DNA from: Cytobacillus depressus
GTDB taxonomy: Bacteria; Bacillota; Bacilli; Bacillales; Cytobacillaceae
DNA length: 64,000 nucleotides
Direction: 5' to 3'
Assembly: GCF_008923245.1 (NCBI RefSeq)
Contig: NZ_WBOS01000020.1
Span: 1-64,000, forward strand
Both the position numbers and the translations under genes were made by a program. The notes beneath the pieces are model-generated. The model worked only from the letters and a program-made list of their open reading frames with translations, had not been told where the DNA came from and did no database searches. Of the stretch, positions 36,035 through 44,189 are shown piece by piece (positions within the stretch are counted from its first letter, which is position 1; each line of letters opens with the position of its first letter).

Positions 36035-36658
36035 ATGCCGAAAGTAGCATTATTTAACCAAAGCGGATCTCAAGTTGGTGAAATCGAGCTTAATGAAACG
36101 ATCTTTGGTATCGAGCCTAATAACCACGTTCTATTTGAAGCGGTTGTTATGCAAAGAGCTTCTTTACGTCAAGGAACTCATAAAACAAAAATTCGTTCTG
36201 AAGTAGCGGGCGGCGGTCGCAAACCATGGCGTCAAAAAGGCACAGGACGTGCTCGTCAAGGTTCAATCCGTTCACCACAATGGCGCGGCGGTGGAACTGT
36301 ATTCGGTCCTGTACCACGCAGCTATAGCTACAAACTTCCTAAAAAGGTTCGTCGCTTAGCGATCAAATCTGCATTATCTTCTAAAGTGTTAGCAGAAAAC
36401 ATTTTAGTATTAGAAAGCCTTGCTTTCGAAACTCCAAAAACAAAAGACTTTAAAGGTGTGTTAAAAGGTCTTTCTGTTGAAACTAAAGCATTAATTGTAA
36501 CAGCTGACCTAGATGAAAACGTAGCATTATCAGCTCGTAACATCCCTGGTGTAACTGTTGTTACTGCTACAGGAATCAACGTTCTGGATGTTTTAAATCA
36601 TGATAAGTTAATCATGACGAAAGCAGCAGTTGAAAAAGTAGAGGAGGTGCTTGCATAA
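36035..36658 (+). CDS. rplD: Ribosomal protein L4
   Basis: L4 has an extended loop that lines the peptide exit tunnel. The 207 residues include the loop AGGGRKPWRQKGTGRARQGS (about 62-81). In some bacteria L4 represses the S10 operon; Bacillus lacks a known equivalent. Its stop overlaps the rplW start by one base (TAATG). Confidence 0.96.
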   Translation: MPKVALFNQSGSQVGEIELNETIFGIEPNNHVLFEAVVMQRASLRQGTHKTKIRSEVAGGGRKPWRQKGTGRARQGSIRSPQWRGGGTVFGPVPRSYSYKLPKKVRRLAIKSALSSKVLAENILVLESLAFETPKTKDFKGVLKGLSVETKALIVTADLDENVALSARNIPGVTVVTATGINVLDVLNHDKLIMTKAAVEKVEEVLA

Positions 36659-36942
36659 TGGATGCACGCGATATCATTAAGCGCCCCGTAATTACTGAAG
36701 CTTCTTCTGATTTAATGGCCGATAAAAAATATACTTTTGAAGTTGACGTTAGAGCTAATAAAACTCAAGTAAAAGACGCTGTAGAAACAATCTTCGGTGT
36801 TAAAGTTGAGAAAGTTAACGTTATGAACTACAAAGGAAAGTTTAAGCGTATGGGACGTTTTGGTGGCTACACTAACAAGCGTCGTAAAGCAATTGTTAAA
36901 TTAACAGCTGATAGCAAAGAAATCGAATTCTTTGAAGCTTAA
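36658..36942 (+). CDS. rplW: Ribosomal protein L23
   Basis: L23 sits at the tunnel exit and docks the signal recognition particle and trigger factor. The 94 residues are complete, with IIKRPVITEASSDLM at the start and the KRMGRFGGYTNKRRKAIV loop. AGGAGGTG lies inside the end of rplD, which points to coupled translation. Confidence 0.96.
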   Translation: MDARDIIKRPVITEASSDLMADKKYTFEVDVRANKTQVKDAVETIFGVKVEKVNVMNYKGKFKRMGRFGGYTNKRRKAIVKLTADSKEIEFFEA

Positions 36943-36967
36943 TATTAATTGAAGAGGAGGGAATAAA

Positions 36968-37798
36968 ATGGCGATTAAAAAGTATAAACCTACCTCTAAT
37001 GGTCGTCGCGGAATGACAGGTTTCACTTTCGAAGAAATCACTACTGATAAACCCGAAAAATCCCTGTTAGCTCCATTGAATAAAAAAGCAGGCCGCAACA
37101 ACCAAGGTAAAATAACTGTTCGTCATCAAGCCGGCGGTCATAAACGCCAGTATCGTATTATTGACTTTAAACGTAACAAAGATGGCATTCCAGGACGCGT
37201 TGCTACGATCGAGTACGATCCAAACCGTTCATCGAGAATTGCTCTAATCAACTATGTAGATGGTGAAAAGCGCTACATCCTTGCTCCTAAAAACCTAGAA
37301 GTAGGTATGGAAGTAATGTCTGGTCCAGAAGCTGACATTAAAGTGGGTAACGCTCTACCATTAGTAAACATTCCAATGGGTACTGTAATCCATAACATCG
37401 AGTTAAAACCTGGTAAAGGTGGACAATTAGTTCGTTCTGCAGGTACATCTGCTCAAGTTCTTGGTAAAGAAGGCAAATATGTTCTTGTTCGCTTAAACTC
37501 TGGCGAAGTACGTATGATCCTTGCTACTTGCCGAGCAACAATCGGTCAAGTAGGTAACGAACAACATGAGTTAATTAACATCGGTAAAGCAGGACGTTCC
37601 CGCTGGTTAGGTAAGCGCCCAACTGTTCGTGGATCTGTAATGAACCCTAACGATCACCCACACGGTGGTGGTGAAGGACGTTCACCAATCGGACGTAAGT
37701 CTCCAATGACTCCTTGGGGCAAACCAACACTTGGTTTCAAAACGCGCAAGAAAACAAACAAGTCGGATAAGTTTATTGTTCGTCGCCGTAAAAAATAA
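36968..37798 (+). CDS. rplB: Ribosomal protein L2
   Basis: L2 is needed for subunit joining and lies close to the peptidyl-transferase centre. The 276 residues have the SH3-like and OB-like core and the conserved C-terminal MNPNDHPHGGGEGRSPIG with the critical histidine. GAGGAGGG stands before the ATG. Confidence 0.97.
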   Translation: MAIKKYKPTSNGRRGMTGFTFEEITTDKPEKSLLAPLNKKAGRNNQGKITVRHQAGGHKRQYRIIDFKRNKDGIPGRVATIEYDPNRSSRIALINYVDGEKRYILAPKNLEVGMEVMSGPEADIKVGNALPLVNIPMGTVIHNIELKPGKGGQLVRSAGTSAQVLGKEGKYVLVRLNSGEVRMILATCRATIGQVGNEQHELINIGKAGRSRWLGKRPTVRGSVMNPNDHPHGGGEGRSPIGRKSPMTPWGKPTLGFKTRKKTNKSDKFIVRRRKK

Positions 37799-37808
37799 CG
37801 GGATTGTC

Positions 37809-37830
37809 CTACGGTTCACAAGAACCGTAG
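37809..37830 (+). other. Hairpin between rplB and rpsS
   Basis: CTACGGTT (37809-37816) pairs perfectly with AACCGTAG (37823-37830) in the only sizeable gap in this part of the operon. No T-run follows, so processing or stability is more likely than termination. Confidence 0.5.
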
Positions 37831-37855
37831 ATCAATTGCGAAGGGAGGTTCAATC

Positions 37856-38134
37856 ATGGGTCGCAGCTTAAAAAAAGGACCTTTTGTTGATGATCATTTA
37901 ATTACAAAGATCGAAAAGCTAAATGAAACTGATGGTAAACAAGTTATCAAAACTTGGTCTCGCCGTTCTACGATCTTCCCGCAATTCATCGGACACACAA
38001 TTGCAGTTTACGATGGTCGTAAACACGTGCCTGTATATGTTACTGAAGACATGGTAGGCCACAAACTTGGAGAATTCGCTCCAACACGTGCGTACAAAGG
38101 GCATGGCAATGATGATAAGAAAACAAGACGTTAA
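37856..38134 (+). CDS. rpsS: Ribosomal protein S19
   Basis: S19 is in the 30S head and contacts the A-site tRNA region and bridge B1. The 92 residues are complete (MGRSLKKGPFVDDHL to KKTRR). AAGGGAGG lies before the ATG. Ends in a TAATG junction with the region before rplV. Confidence 0.97.
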   Translation: MGRSLKKGPFVDDHLITKIEKLNETDGKQVIKTWSRRSTIFPQFIGHTIAVYDGRKHVPVYVTEDMVGHKLGEFAPTRAYKGHGNDDKKTRR

Positions 38135-38151
38135 TGAGAGGAGGGCTTCCT

Positions 38152-38493
38152 ATGCAAGCTAAAGCTGTTGCAAGAACAGTTCGTATTGCTCCTCGTAAAG
38201 CTCGTTTAGTCGTAGATTTAATTCGAGGTAAGCAAGTAGGTGAAGCAGTAGCGATTTTGAACTTAACTCCAAAAGCTGCTTCTCCAATCGTAGAAAAGGT
38301 TTTAAAGTCTGCATTAGCAAACGCTGAGCACAACTACGAAATGGACGTTAACAACTTAGTAGTTGCTCAAGCATTCGTTGACGAAGGACCAACGTTAAAA
38401 CGTTTCCGTCCACGTGCACAAGGCCGTGCGAGCCAAATTAACAAACGCACTAGCCATATCACTATCGTGTTATCAGAAAAGAAGGAGGGATAA
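38152..38493 (+). CDS. rplV: Ribosomal protein L22
   Basis: L22 has a beta-hairpin that forms part of the exit tunnel near the macrolide site. The 113 residues include the hairpin region RFRPRAQGRASQINKRTSHI. ATG at 38152 follows AGGAGGG at the right distance; the ATG at 38134, which overlaps the rpsS stop, would add six residues and lacks a ribosome site. Confidence 0.96.
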   Translation: MQAKAVARTVRIAPRKARLVVDLIRGKQVGEAVAILNLTPKAASPIVEKVLKSALANAEHNYEMDVNNLVVAQAFVDEGPTLKRFRPRAQGRASQINKRTSHITIVLSEKKEG

Positions 38494-38496
38494 TCA

Positions 38497-39153
38497 GTGG
38501 GTCAAAAAGTAAATCCAGTCGGTTTGCGTGTTGGAATCATCCGTGATTGGGAATCAAGATGGTACGCAGATAAAGACTATGCTGATCTTTTACACGAAGA
38601 CCTTAAAGTTCGTGAGTACATCACTAAGCGTCTAAAGGATGCTTCTGTATCGAAAGTTGAAATCGAACGTGCAGCAAATCGTTTAAACATCACTATTCAC
38701 ACTGCCAAGCCAGGTATGGTTATTGGTAAAGGTGGTACTGAAGTTGAAGCACTTCGTAAAGCACTTAACTCACTTACTGGCAAACGTGTTCACATTAACA
38801 TTCTTGAAATCAAAAAAGCTGATATCGATGCGAAATTAGTTGCGGAAAATATTGCTCGTCAATTAGAAAACCGCGTATCTTTCCGTCGTGCTCAAAAACA
38901 AACAATTCAACGTGCAATGCGCGCTGGTGCTAAAGGTATCAAAACAATGGTATCTGGACGCCTAGGCGGTGCTGATATCGCTCGTTCTGAATCATACAGC
39001 GAAGGAACAGTTCCACTTCATACTCTTCGTGCTGATATCGATTACGCTACAGCTGAAGCAGATACTACTTACGGTAAGCTTGGTGTGAAAGTATGGATTT
39101 ATCGTGGAGAGGTCCTTCCTACGAAGAAGAAATCTGAGGAAGGAGGCAAATAA
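38497..39153 (+). CDS. rpsC: Ribosomal protein S3
   Basis: S3 lines the mRNA entry tunnel and has helicase activity with S4. The 218 residues contain a KH domain with the GMVIGKGG turn (about 72-79) and the C-terminal S3 domain. It starts with GTG; AAGGAGGG lies inside the rplV end. Confidence 0.97.
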   Translation: MGQKVNPVGLRVGIIRDWESRWYADKDYADLLHEDLKVREYITKRLKDASVSKVEIERAANRLNITIHTAKPGMVIGKGGTEVEALRKALNSLTGKRVHINILEIKKADIDAKLVAENIARQLENRVSFRRAQKQTIQRAMRAGAKGIKTMVSGRLGGADIARSESYSEGTVPLHTLRADIDYATAEADTTYGKLGVKVWIYRGEVLPTKKKSEEGGK

Positions 39154-39154
39154 T

Positions 39155-39589
39155 ATGTTACTGCCTAAACGCGTGAAATACCGTCGTGTGCACCGTGGAA
39201 AAATGCGCGGTCAATCAAAAGGCGGCACAGAAGTGAATTTCGGTGAATTCGGTCTACAAGCTACAGAAGCTTCATGGATCACGAACCGTCAAATCGAAGC
39301 AGCCCGTATCGCTATGACTCGTTACATGAAACGTGGCGGTAAAGTATGGATTAATATATTCCCACATAAGCCTTACACAGCTAAACCTCTAGAGGTCCGA
39401 ATGGGTTCCGGTAAGGGTGCTCCAGAAGGATGGGTAGCAGTTGTTAAGCCTGGGAAAGTAATGTTCGAAATTGCAGGTGTTTCTGAAGAAATCGCTCGTG
39501 AAGCTCTTCGCCTTGCAGCACACAAGCTTCCTGTTAAGTGTAAGTTTGTAAAACGAGAAGAAATTGGTGGTGAATCTAATGAAAGCTAA
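39155..39589 (+). CDS. rplP: Ribosomal protein L16
   Basis: L16 helps position tRNA in the A site. The 144 residues start MLLPKRVKYRRVHRG and keep the RxGxGKG loop (VRMGSGKGAPEGWVA). ATG at 39155 has AAGGAGG upstream; a frame reaching into rpsC is rejected. It overlaps rpmC by 11 bases. Confidence 0.96.
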   Translation: MLLPKRVKYRRVHRGKMRGQSKGGTEVNFGEFGLQATEASWITNRQIEAARIAMTRYMKRGGKVWINIFPHKPYTAKPLEVRMGSGKGAPEGWVAVVKPGKVMFEIAGVSEEIAREALRLAAHKLPVKCKFVKREEIGGESNES

Positions 39590-39779
39590 TGATATTCGTG
39601 ACCTTACCACTGCCGAAATTGAACAAAAAGTCAAATCATTAAAAGAAGAATTATTCAATCTTCGCTTTCAATTAGCGACTGGACAACTTGAAAACACAGC
39701 TCGCATTCGTGAAGTACGCAAATCAATCGCTCGTATGAAAACAGTGATTCGTGAAAGAGAAATTGGTTTTTCAAAGTGA
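39579..39779 (+). CDS. rpmC: Ribosomal protein L29
   Basis: L29 lies at the tunnel exit beside L23. The 66 residues are the full-length form (KANDIRDLTTAEIEQKVKSL to EREIGFSK), mostly two helices. The ATG lies within the last 11 bases of rplP behind GGTGGTGAA, so re-initiation is likely. Confidence 0.95.
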   Translation: MKANDIRDLTTAEIEQKVKSLKEELFNLRFQLATGQLENTARIREVRKSIARMKTVIREREIGFSK

Positions 39780-39800
39780 TATTGAGAGGAGGTTCGCACA

Positions 39801-40064
39801 ATGAGTGAACGCAACCAACGCAAAGTTTACACTGGGCGTGTTGTTTCTGACAAAATGGATAAGACTGTTACTGTCCTAGTTGAAACTTATAAAAAGGCCC
39901 CTTTATACGGTAAACGCGTTAAGTACTCTAAAAAATTCAAAGCTCATGATGAGCAAAACGTAGCGAAAACTGGCGATATCGTCCGTATTATGGAAACTCG
40001 TCCGCTTTCAGCGACAAAACGCTTCCGTTTAGTAGAAGTAGTAGAAAAAGCAGTTATTATCTAA
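39801..40064 (+). CDS. rpsQ: Ribosomal protein S17
   Basis: S17 is a primary 16S rRNA-binding OB-fold protein. The 87 residues are complete, with RKVYTGRVVSDKMDKTVTVL at the start. AGAGGAGG lies before the ATG. Confidence 0.96.
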   Translation: MSERNQRKVYTGRVVSDKMDKTVTVLVETYKKAPLYGKRVKYSKKFKAHDEQNVAKTGDIVRIMETRPLSATKRFRLVEVVEKAVII

Positions 40065-40105
40065 TTGTTCGGAAATGAGTTTAATTCCGAAGGGAGGTTA
40101 CACAC

Positions 40106-40474
40106 ATGATCCAACAGGAATCACGTTTGAAAGTTGCTGACAACTCAGGTGCTCGTGAAGTACTTACTATTAAAGTTCTTGGTGGTACTGGGCGCAAATA
40201 CGCTAACATCGGTGATATTATTGTTTGTACAGTGAAACAAGCAACACCAGGTGGCGTTGTTAAAAAAGGTGACGTTGTTAGAGCAGTTGTTGTTCGTACA
40301 AAGAGCGGTGTGCGCCGCAATGACGGTACTTACATTCGTTTTGATGAAAACGCATGTGTAATTATTCGTGACGATAAGAGCCCTCGTGGTACTCGTATCT
40401 TCGGACCAGTTGCTCGTGAACTACGCGACAGCAACTTCATGAAAATTATTTCTTTAGCTCCAGAAGTTCTATAA
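40106..40474 (+). CDS. rplN: Ribosomal protein L14
   Basis: L14 contacts 16S rRNA at bridge B5 and binds the silencing factor RsfS. The 122 residues begin MIQQESRLKVADNSGAREVL and are full length. AAGGGAGG is upstream. Start of the spc-type gene order. Confidence 0.97.
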   Translation: MIQQESRLKVADNSGAREVLTIKVLGGTGRKYANIGDIIVCTVKQATPGGVVKKGDVVRAVVVRTKSGVRRNDGTYIRFDENACVIIRDDKSPRGTRIFGPVARELRDSNFMKIISLAPEVL

Positions 40475-40510
40475 TTTTAAACTAAATTGCCTTTAAGGAG
40501 GTGCTTACTG

Positions 40511-40822
40511 ATGCATGTGAAAAAAGGTGACAAAGTTTTGGTCATCTCTGGTAAGGATAAAGGCAAAACAGGAATCATTCTTGCAGCGTTCCCAAAACAA
40601 GACCGTGTACTTGTTGAAGGTGTAAATATCGTGAAGAAGCATTCCAAGCCATCCCAAGTGAATCCGCAAGGCGGAATCATTAGCCAAGAGGCTCCGATTC
40701 ATGTATCAAACGTTATGCCTGTCGACCCTAAGTCTGGTAACCCAACACGCGTAGGCTACAAAACGGTTGATGGCAAAAAAGTACGTGTAGCAAAAAAATC
40801 CGGTGAAGTTCTAGATAAATAG
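40511..40822 (+). CDS. rplX: Ribosomal protein L24
   Basis: L24 starts 50S assembly. The 103 residues have an N-terminal KOW motif (KKGDKVLVISGKDKGKTGIIL). The ATG at 40511 follows AAGGAGG at a spacing of about 10; an upstream TTG at 40487 is rejected because no ribosome site precedes it. Confidence 0.96.
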   Translation: MHVKKGDKVLVISGKDKGKTGIILAAFPKQDRVLVEGVNIVKKHSKPSQVNPQGGIISQEAPIHVSNVMPVDPKSGNPTRVGYKTVDGKKVRVAKKSGEVLDK

Positions 40823-40848
40823 TTTATATAAGAAGGGAGGTACAATGA

Positions 40849-41388
40849 ATGAGCCGCCTAAAAGAAAAATATGTAAAAGAAATTACTCCTGCTTTAATGA
40901 GCAAATTCAACTATAAATCAGTTATGCAAGTACCTGCGATTGATAAAATCGTTATCAACATGGGTGTTGGTGATGCTGTTCAAAACGCTAAAGCATTAGA
41001 TAAAGCGGTTGAAGAGTTAGCACTTCTCTCTGGTCAAAAGCCAGTTGTAACTCGTGCGAAAAACTCAATCGCTGGCTTCCGTCTTCGTGAAGGTATGCCA
41101 ATCGGTGCTAAAGTTACACTTCGTGGAGAGCGTATGTACGAGTTCTTCGATAAGTTAGTCTCTGTATCACTTCCACGTGTACGTGACTTCCGCGGTATCT
41201 CTAAAAAGTCATTTGACGGACGTGGAAACTATACTTTAGGTGTTAAAGAACAGTTAATCTTCCCTGAAATTGATTACGATAAAGTAAACAAAGTTCGTGG
41301 TATGGATATCGTTATCGTAACTACAGCTAATACTGATGAAGAGGCTCGTGAACTTTTAACTCAATTTGGAATGCCGTTCCAAAAGTAA
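40849..41388 (+). CDS. rplE: Ribosomal protein L5
   Basis: L5 binds 5S rRNA and contacts P-site tRNA and S13. The 179 residues are full length, including the KLVSVSLPRVRDFRG stretch. AAGGGAGG precedes the ATG. Confidence 0.97.
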   Translation: MSRLKEKYVKEITPALMSKFNYKSVMQVPAIDKIVINMGVGDAVQNAKALDKAVEELALLSGQKPVVTRAKNSIAGFRLREGMPIGAKVTLRGERMYEFFDKLVSVSLPRVRDFRGISKKSFDGRGNYTLGVKEQLIFPEIDYDKVNKVRGMDIVIVTTANTDEEARELLTQFGMPFQK

Positions 41389-41413
41389 TCGCTAAATAGA
41401 GGGAGGCGAAAAC

Positions 41414-41599
41414 GTGGCTAAAAAGTCAATGATTGCGAAACAAAAACGCACGCCTAAATTCAAGGTACAAGAATACACACGCTGCGAACGTTGCGGACGT
41501 CCACATTCTGTTTACCGTAAATTTAAGCTTTGCCGTATCTGTTTCCGTGAATTAGCATATAAAGGTCAAATTCCTGGCGTGAAAAAAGCTAGCTGGTAA
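41414..41599 (+). CDS. rpsN: Ribosomal protein S14, zinc-binding type Z
   Basis: The 61-residue form has a four-cysteine zinc site (CERC...CRIC), which is the zinc-dependent version in Gram-positives; a longer zinc-free paralogue is often found elsewhere in such genomes. It starts with GTG, GGGAGGCG upstream. Needed late in 30S assembly. Confidence 0.96.
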
Positions 41600-41629
41600 A
41601 CCTACAGATTTAGGAAGGAGGTAAAAACA

Positions 41630-42028
41630 ATGGTCATGACAGATCCAATTGCAGATTTGCTAACTCGCATCCGTAATGCGAACATGGTACGTCACGAAAA
41701 ATTAGAAGTTCCTGCTTCTAATATTAAAAAGGAAATCGCTGATATCCTTAAGCGCGAAGGTTTCGTACGCGATGTTGAGCTAATTGAAGACAACAAACAA
41801 GGGATCATCCGTATTTTCTTAAAATATGGTTCAAACAACGAACGTGTAATCACTGGTCTTAAGCGTATCAGCAAACCTGGACTTCGTGTATATGCAAAAG
41901 CTGACGAAGTTCCACGCGTGCTTAACGGCCTTGGAATTGCATTAGTTTCTACTTCTCAAGGAGTTCTTACAGATAAAGAAGCTCGCGCTAAACAAGTTGG
42001 CGGAGAAGTTTTAGCATACGTTTGGTAA
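41630..42028 (+). CDS. rpsH: Ribosomal protein S8
   Basis: S8 binds the central domain of 16S rRNA; in E. coli it represses the spc operon. The 132 residues start MVMTDPIADLLTRIRNAN and end with the STSQGVLTDKEA loop region. GGAAGGAGG is upstream; the second in-frame ATG is too far from it. Confidence 0.97.
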   Translation: MVMTDPIADLLTRIRNANMVRHEKLEVPASNIKKEIADILKREGFVRDVELIEDNKQGIIRIFLKYGSNNERVITGLKRISKPGLRVYAKADEVPRVLNGLGIALVSTSQGVLTDKEARAKQVGGEVLAYVW

Positions 42029-42058
42029 TAGAGTTTCTTAAGAATGGAGGTGCAATAA

Positions 42059-42598
42059 ATGTCTCGTATAGGTAAAAAACCAATTGAAGTTCCAACAGGT
42101 GTTACGATTACGATCGATAACAAAAACACTGTTACTGTAAAGGGTCCTAAAGGTGAACTTACTCGTTCATTCAGCCCTGATATGAAGATTCAACAGGAAG
42201 AAAACGTATTAACTGTAATTCGTCCATCTGAATCAAAAGAACACCGTACTTTACACGGAACAACTCGTGCTTTACTTTCTAACATGGTTGAAGGTGTATC
42301 TAAAGGCTTTGAAAAAGGTCTTGAGTTAATCGGGGTCGGTTACCGTGCTCAAAAACAAGGAAACAAACTTGTCCTTAACGTAGGATACTCTCACCCTGTT
42401 GAGATCCAACCTGAAACTGGCGTGGAAGTTGAAGTTCCATCAAACACTAAGATCATTGTTAAAGGAATTAACAAAGAGCGTGTTGGTGCTTTAGCAGCTA
42501 ACATTCGTGATGTTCGTCCTCCAGAGCCTTACAAAGGAAAAGGTATCCGTTATGAAGGCGAATATGTGCGTCGTAAAGAAGGTAAAACTGGTAAGTAA
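42059..42598 (+). CDS. rplF: Ribosomal protein L6
   Basis: L6 lies near the GTPase-associated region and the sarcin-ricin loop. The 179 residues have the duplicated L6 fold and the C-terminal RPPEPYKGKGIRYEGEYVRRKEGKTGK. GGAGGTG lies before the ATG. Confidence 0.97.
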   Translation: MSRIGKKPIEVPTGVTITIDNKNTVTVKGPKGELTRSFSPDMKIQQEENVLTVIRPSESKEHRTLHGTTRALLSNMVEGVSKGFEKGLELIGVGYRAQKQGNKLVLNVGYSHPVEIQPETGVEVEVPSNTKIIVKGINKERVGALAANIRDVRPPEPYKGKGIRYEGEYVRRKEGKTGK

Positions 42599-42630
42599 TG
42601 CCGCATAAGTAAACGAAAGGAGTGACATAA

Positions 42631-42993
42631 ATGATTACGAAGGCTGACAAAAACGCAGTTCGTAAGAAAAGACATGGCCGTGTTCGTGCTAAGCTTTCTG
42701 GAACTGAAACTCGTCCTCGTTTAAATGTGTTCCGTTCTAATAAGCATATTTATGCTCAATTAGTTGACGATGTAACAGGAGTTACTTTAGCAAGTGCTTC
42801 TACATTAGATAAAGAAGTAAATCTTGATTCTACAGGCAATGTTGATGCAGCAACTAAGGTCGGAGAATTAGTTGCAAAGCGTGCTGTTGAAAAAGGAGTT
42901 AAAGCTGTCGTATTTGACCGTGGGGGCTACCTTTATCATGGCCGCGTTAAAGCATTAGCTGATGCTGCTCGCGAAAACGGCTTAGAATTTTAA
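42631..42993 (+). CDS. rplR: Ribosomal protein L18
   Basis: L18 binds 5S rRNA with L5. The 120 residues are complete, from ITKADKNAVRKKRHGRVRAKL to DAARENGLEF. AAAGGAGTG precedes the ATG. Confidence 0.96.
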   Translation: MITKADKNAVRKKRHGRVRAKLSGTETRPRLNVFRSNKHIYAQLVDDVTGVTLASASTLDKEVNLDSTGNVDAATKVGELVAKRAVEKGVKAVVFDRGGYLYHGRVKALADAARENGLEF

Positions 42994-43017
42994 TAGACAA
43001 AGGAGGGACACAAAAAG

Positions 43018-43518
43018 ATGCGTCGTATTGATCCAAACAAACTTGAACTTGAAGAACGCGTAGTTACGGTTAATCGTGTAGCAAAGGTTGTTAAAGGTGG
43101 ACGTCGTTTTCGTTTCTCTGCTCTTGTAGTAGTTGGTGACAAAAACGGTCATGTCGGCTTTGGAACTGGTAAAGCACAAGAAGTACCAGAAGCAATCCGC
43201 AAAGCGATTGAAGATGCGAAGAAAAACTTAATCGAAGTACCAATGGTTGGAACAACTATTCCTCACCAAGTGATTGGGAACTTCGGTGCAGGGAATGTTT
43301 TATTAAAACCTGCTTATGAAGGTACTGGAGTTATCGCTGGTGGACCAGTTCGTGCGGTACTTGAATTAGCTGGTGTTGGTGATATCTTATCTAAATCTTT
43401 AGGTACAAACACACCAATTAACATGGTTCGTGCTACTTTGAACGGTTTAACTCAATTAAAACGTGCTGAGGACGTAGCTAAATTACGTGGTAAATCAGTA
43501 GAAGAACTGTTAGGATAA
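43018..43518 (+). CDS. rpsE: Ribosomal protein S5
   Basis: S5 helps form the mRNA entry tunnel and affects accuracy and spectinomycin response. The 166 residues hold the N-terminal dsRNA-binding-like part and the loop RVAKVVKGGRRFRFSALVVVG (spectinomycin region of wild-type form). AAAGGAGGG is upstream. Confidence 0.97.
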   Translation: MRRIDPNKLELEERVVTVNRVAKVVKGGRRFRFSALVVVGDKNGHVGFGTGKAQEVPEAIRKAIEDAKKNLIEVPMVGTTIPHQVIGNFGAGNVLLKPAYEGTGVIAGGPVRAVLELAGVGDILSKSLGTNTPINMVRATLNGLTQLKRAEDVAKLRGKSVEELLG

Positions 43519-43531
43519 GGAGGGAAATTAA

Positions 43532-43714
43532 ATGGCGAATAAACTAGAAATTACCCTCACTCGCAGTGTGATTGGTCGTCCACAAGATCAAAAGGATACA
43601 GTCAAAGCTCTTGGTTTACGTAAAACTCATCAAACAGTTGAGCAACAAGATAATCCTGCTATTCGCGGTATGATCAATAAAGTTGCTCACCTTGTTACGG
43701 TAAAAGAAATATAA
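43532..43714 (+). CDS. rpmD: Ribosomal protein L30
   Basis: A 60-residue L30 (KLEITLTRSVIGRPQDQKDTVKALGLRK). The rpsE stop overlaps the AAGGAGGG ribosome site. Typical of the spc order in bacteria. Confidence 0.95.
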   Translation: MANKLEITLTRSVIGRPQDQKDTVKALGLRKTHQTVEQQDNPAIRGMINKVAHLVTVKEI

Positions 43715-43748
43715 TTTCCACTCTTCTATAAAATAAGGAGGTGCCAAC

Positions 43749-44189
43749 ATGAAACTTCATGAATTAAAACCTGCAGAGGGTTCACGTCAAGATCGTAAAC
43801 GTAAAGGACGTGGAATCGGTTCTGGTAATGGTAAAACTGCTGGTAAAGGTCATAAAGGTCAAAACGCTCGTTCAGGCGGCGGTGTACGCCCAGGCTTCGA
43901 GGGTGGTCAAACACCTTTATTCCAACGTTTACCGAAACGTGGTTTTACAAACATTAACCGTAAAGAATATGCGGTAGTGAACCTTGACGCTCTTAATCGT
44001 TTTGAAGAAGGAACGGAAGTAACTCCTGCACTTCTTATCGAAACAGGTGTCGTAAGCAAGGAACTAGCAGGAATCAAAATTCTTGCAAAAGGCAAAGTTG
44101 AGAAAAAGCTTACTGTAAAAGCTCATAAATTCTCCTCTGCTGCGAAGGAAGCGATTGAAGCTGCCGGCGGTCAAACTGAGGTGATTTAA
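43749..44189 (+). CDS. rplO: Ribosomal protein L15
   Basis: L15 has a long basic N-terminal extension that reaches into 23S rRNA. The 146 residues start MKLHELKPAEGSRQDRKRKGRG and keep the glycine-rich GSGNGKTAGKGHKGQNARSG. The stop overlaps the secY start by one base. Confidence 0.96.
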   Translation: MKLHELKPAEGSRQDRKRKGRGIGSGNGKTAGKGHKGQNARSGGGVRPGFEGGQTPLFQRLPKRGFTNINRKEYAVVNLDALNRFEEGTEVTPALLIETGVVSKELAGIKILAKGKVEKKLTVKAHKFSSAAKEAIEAAGGQTEVI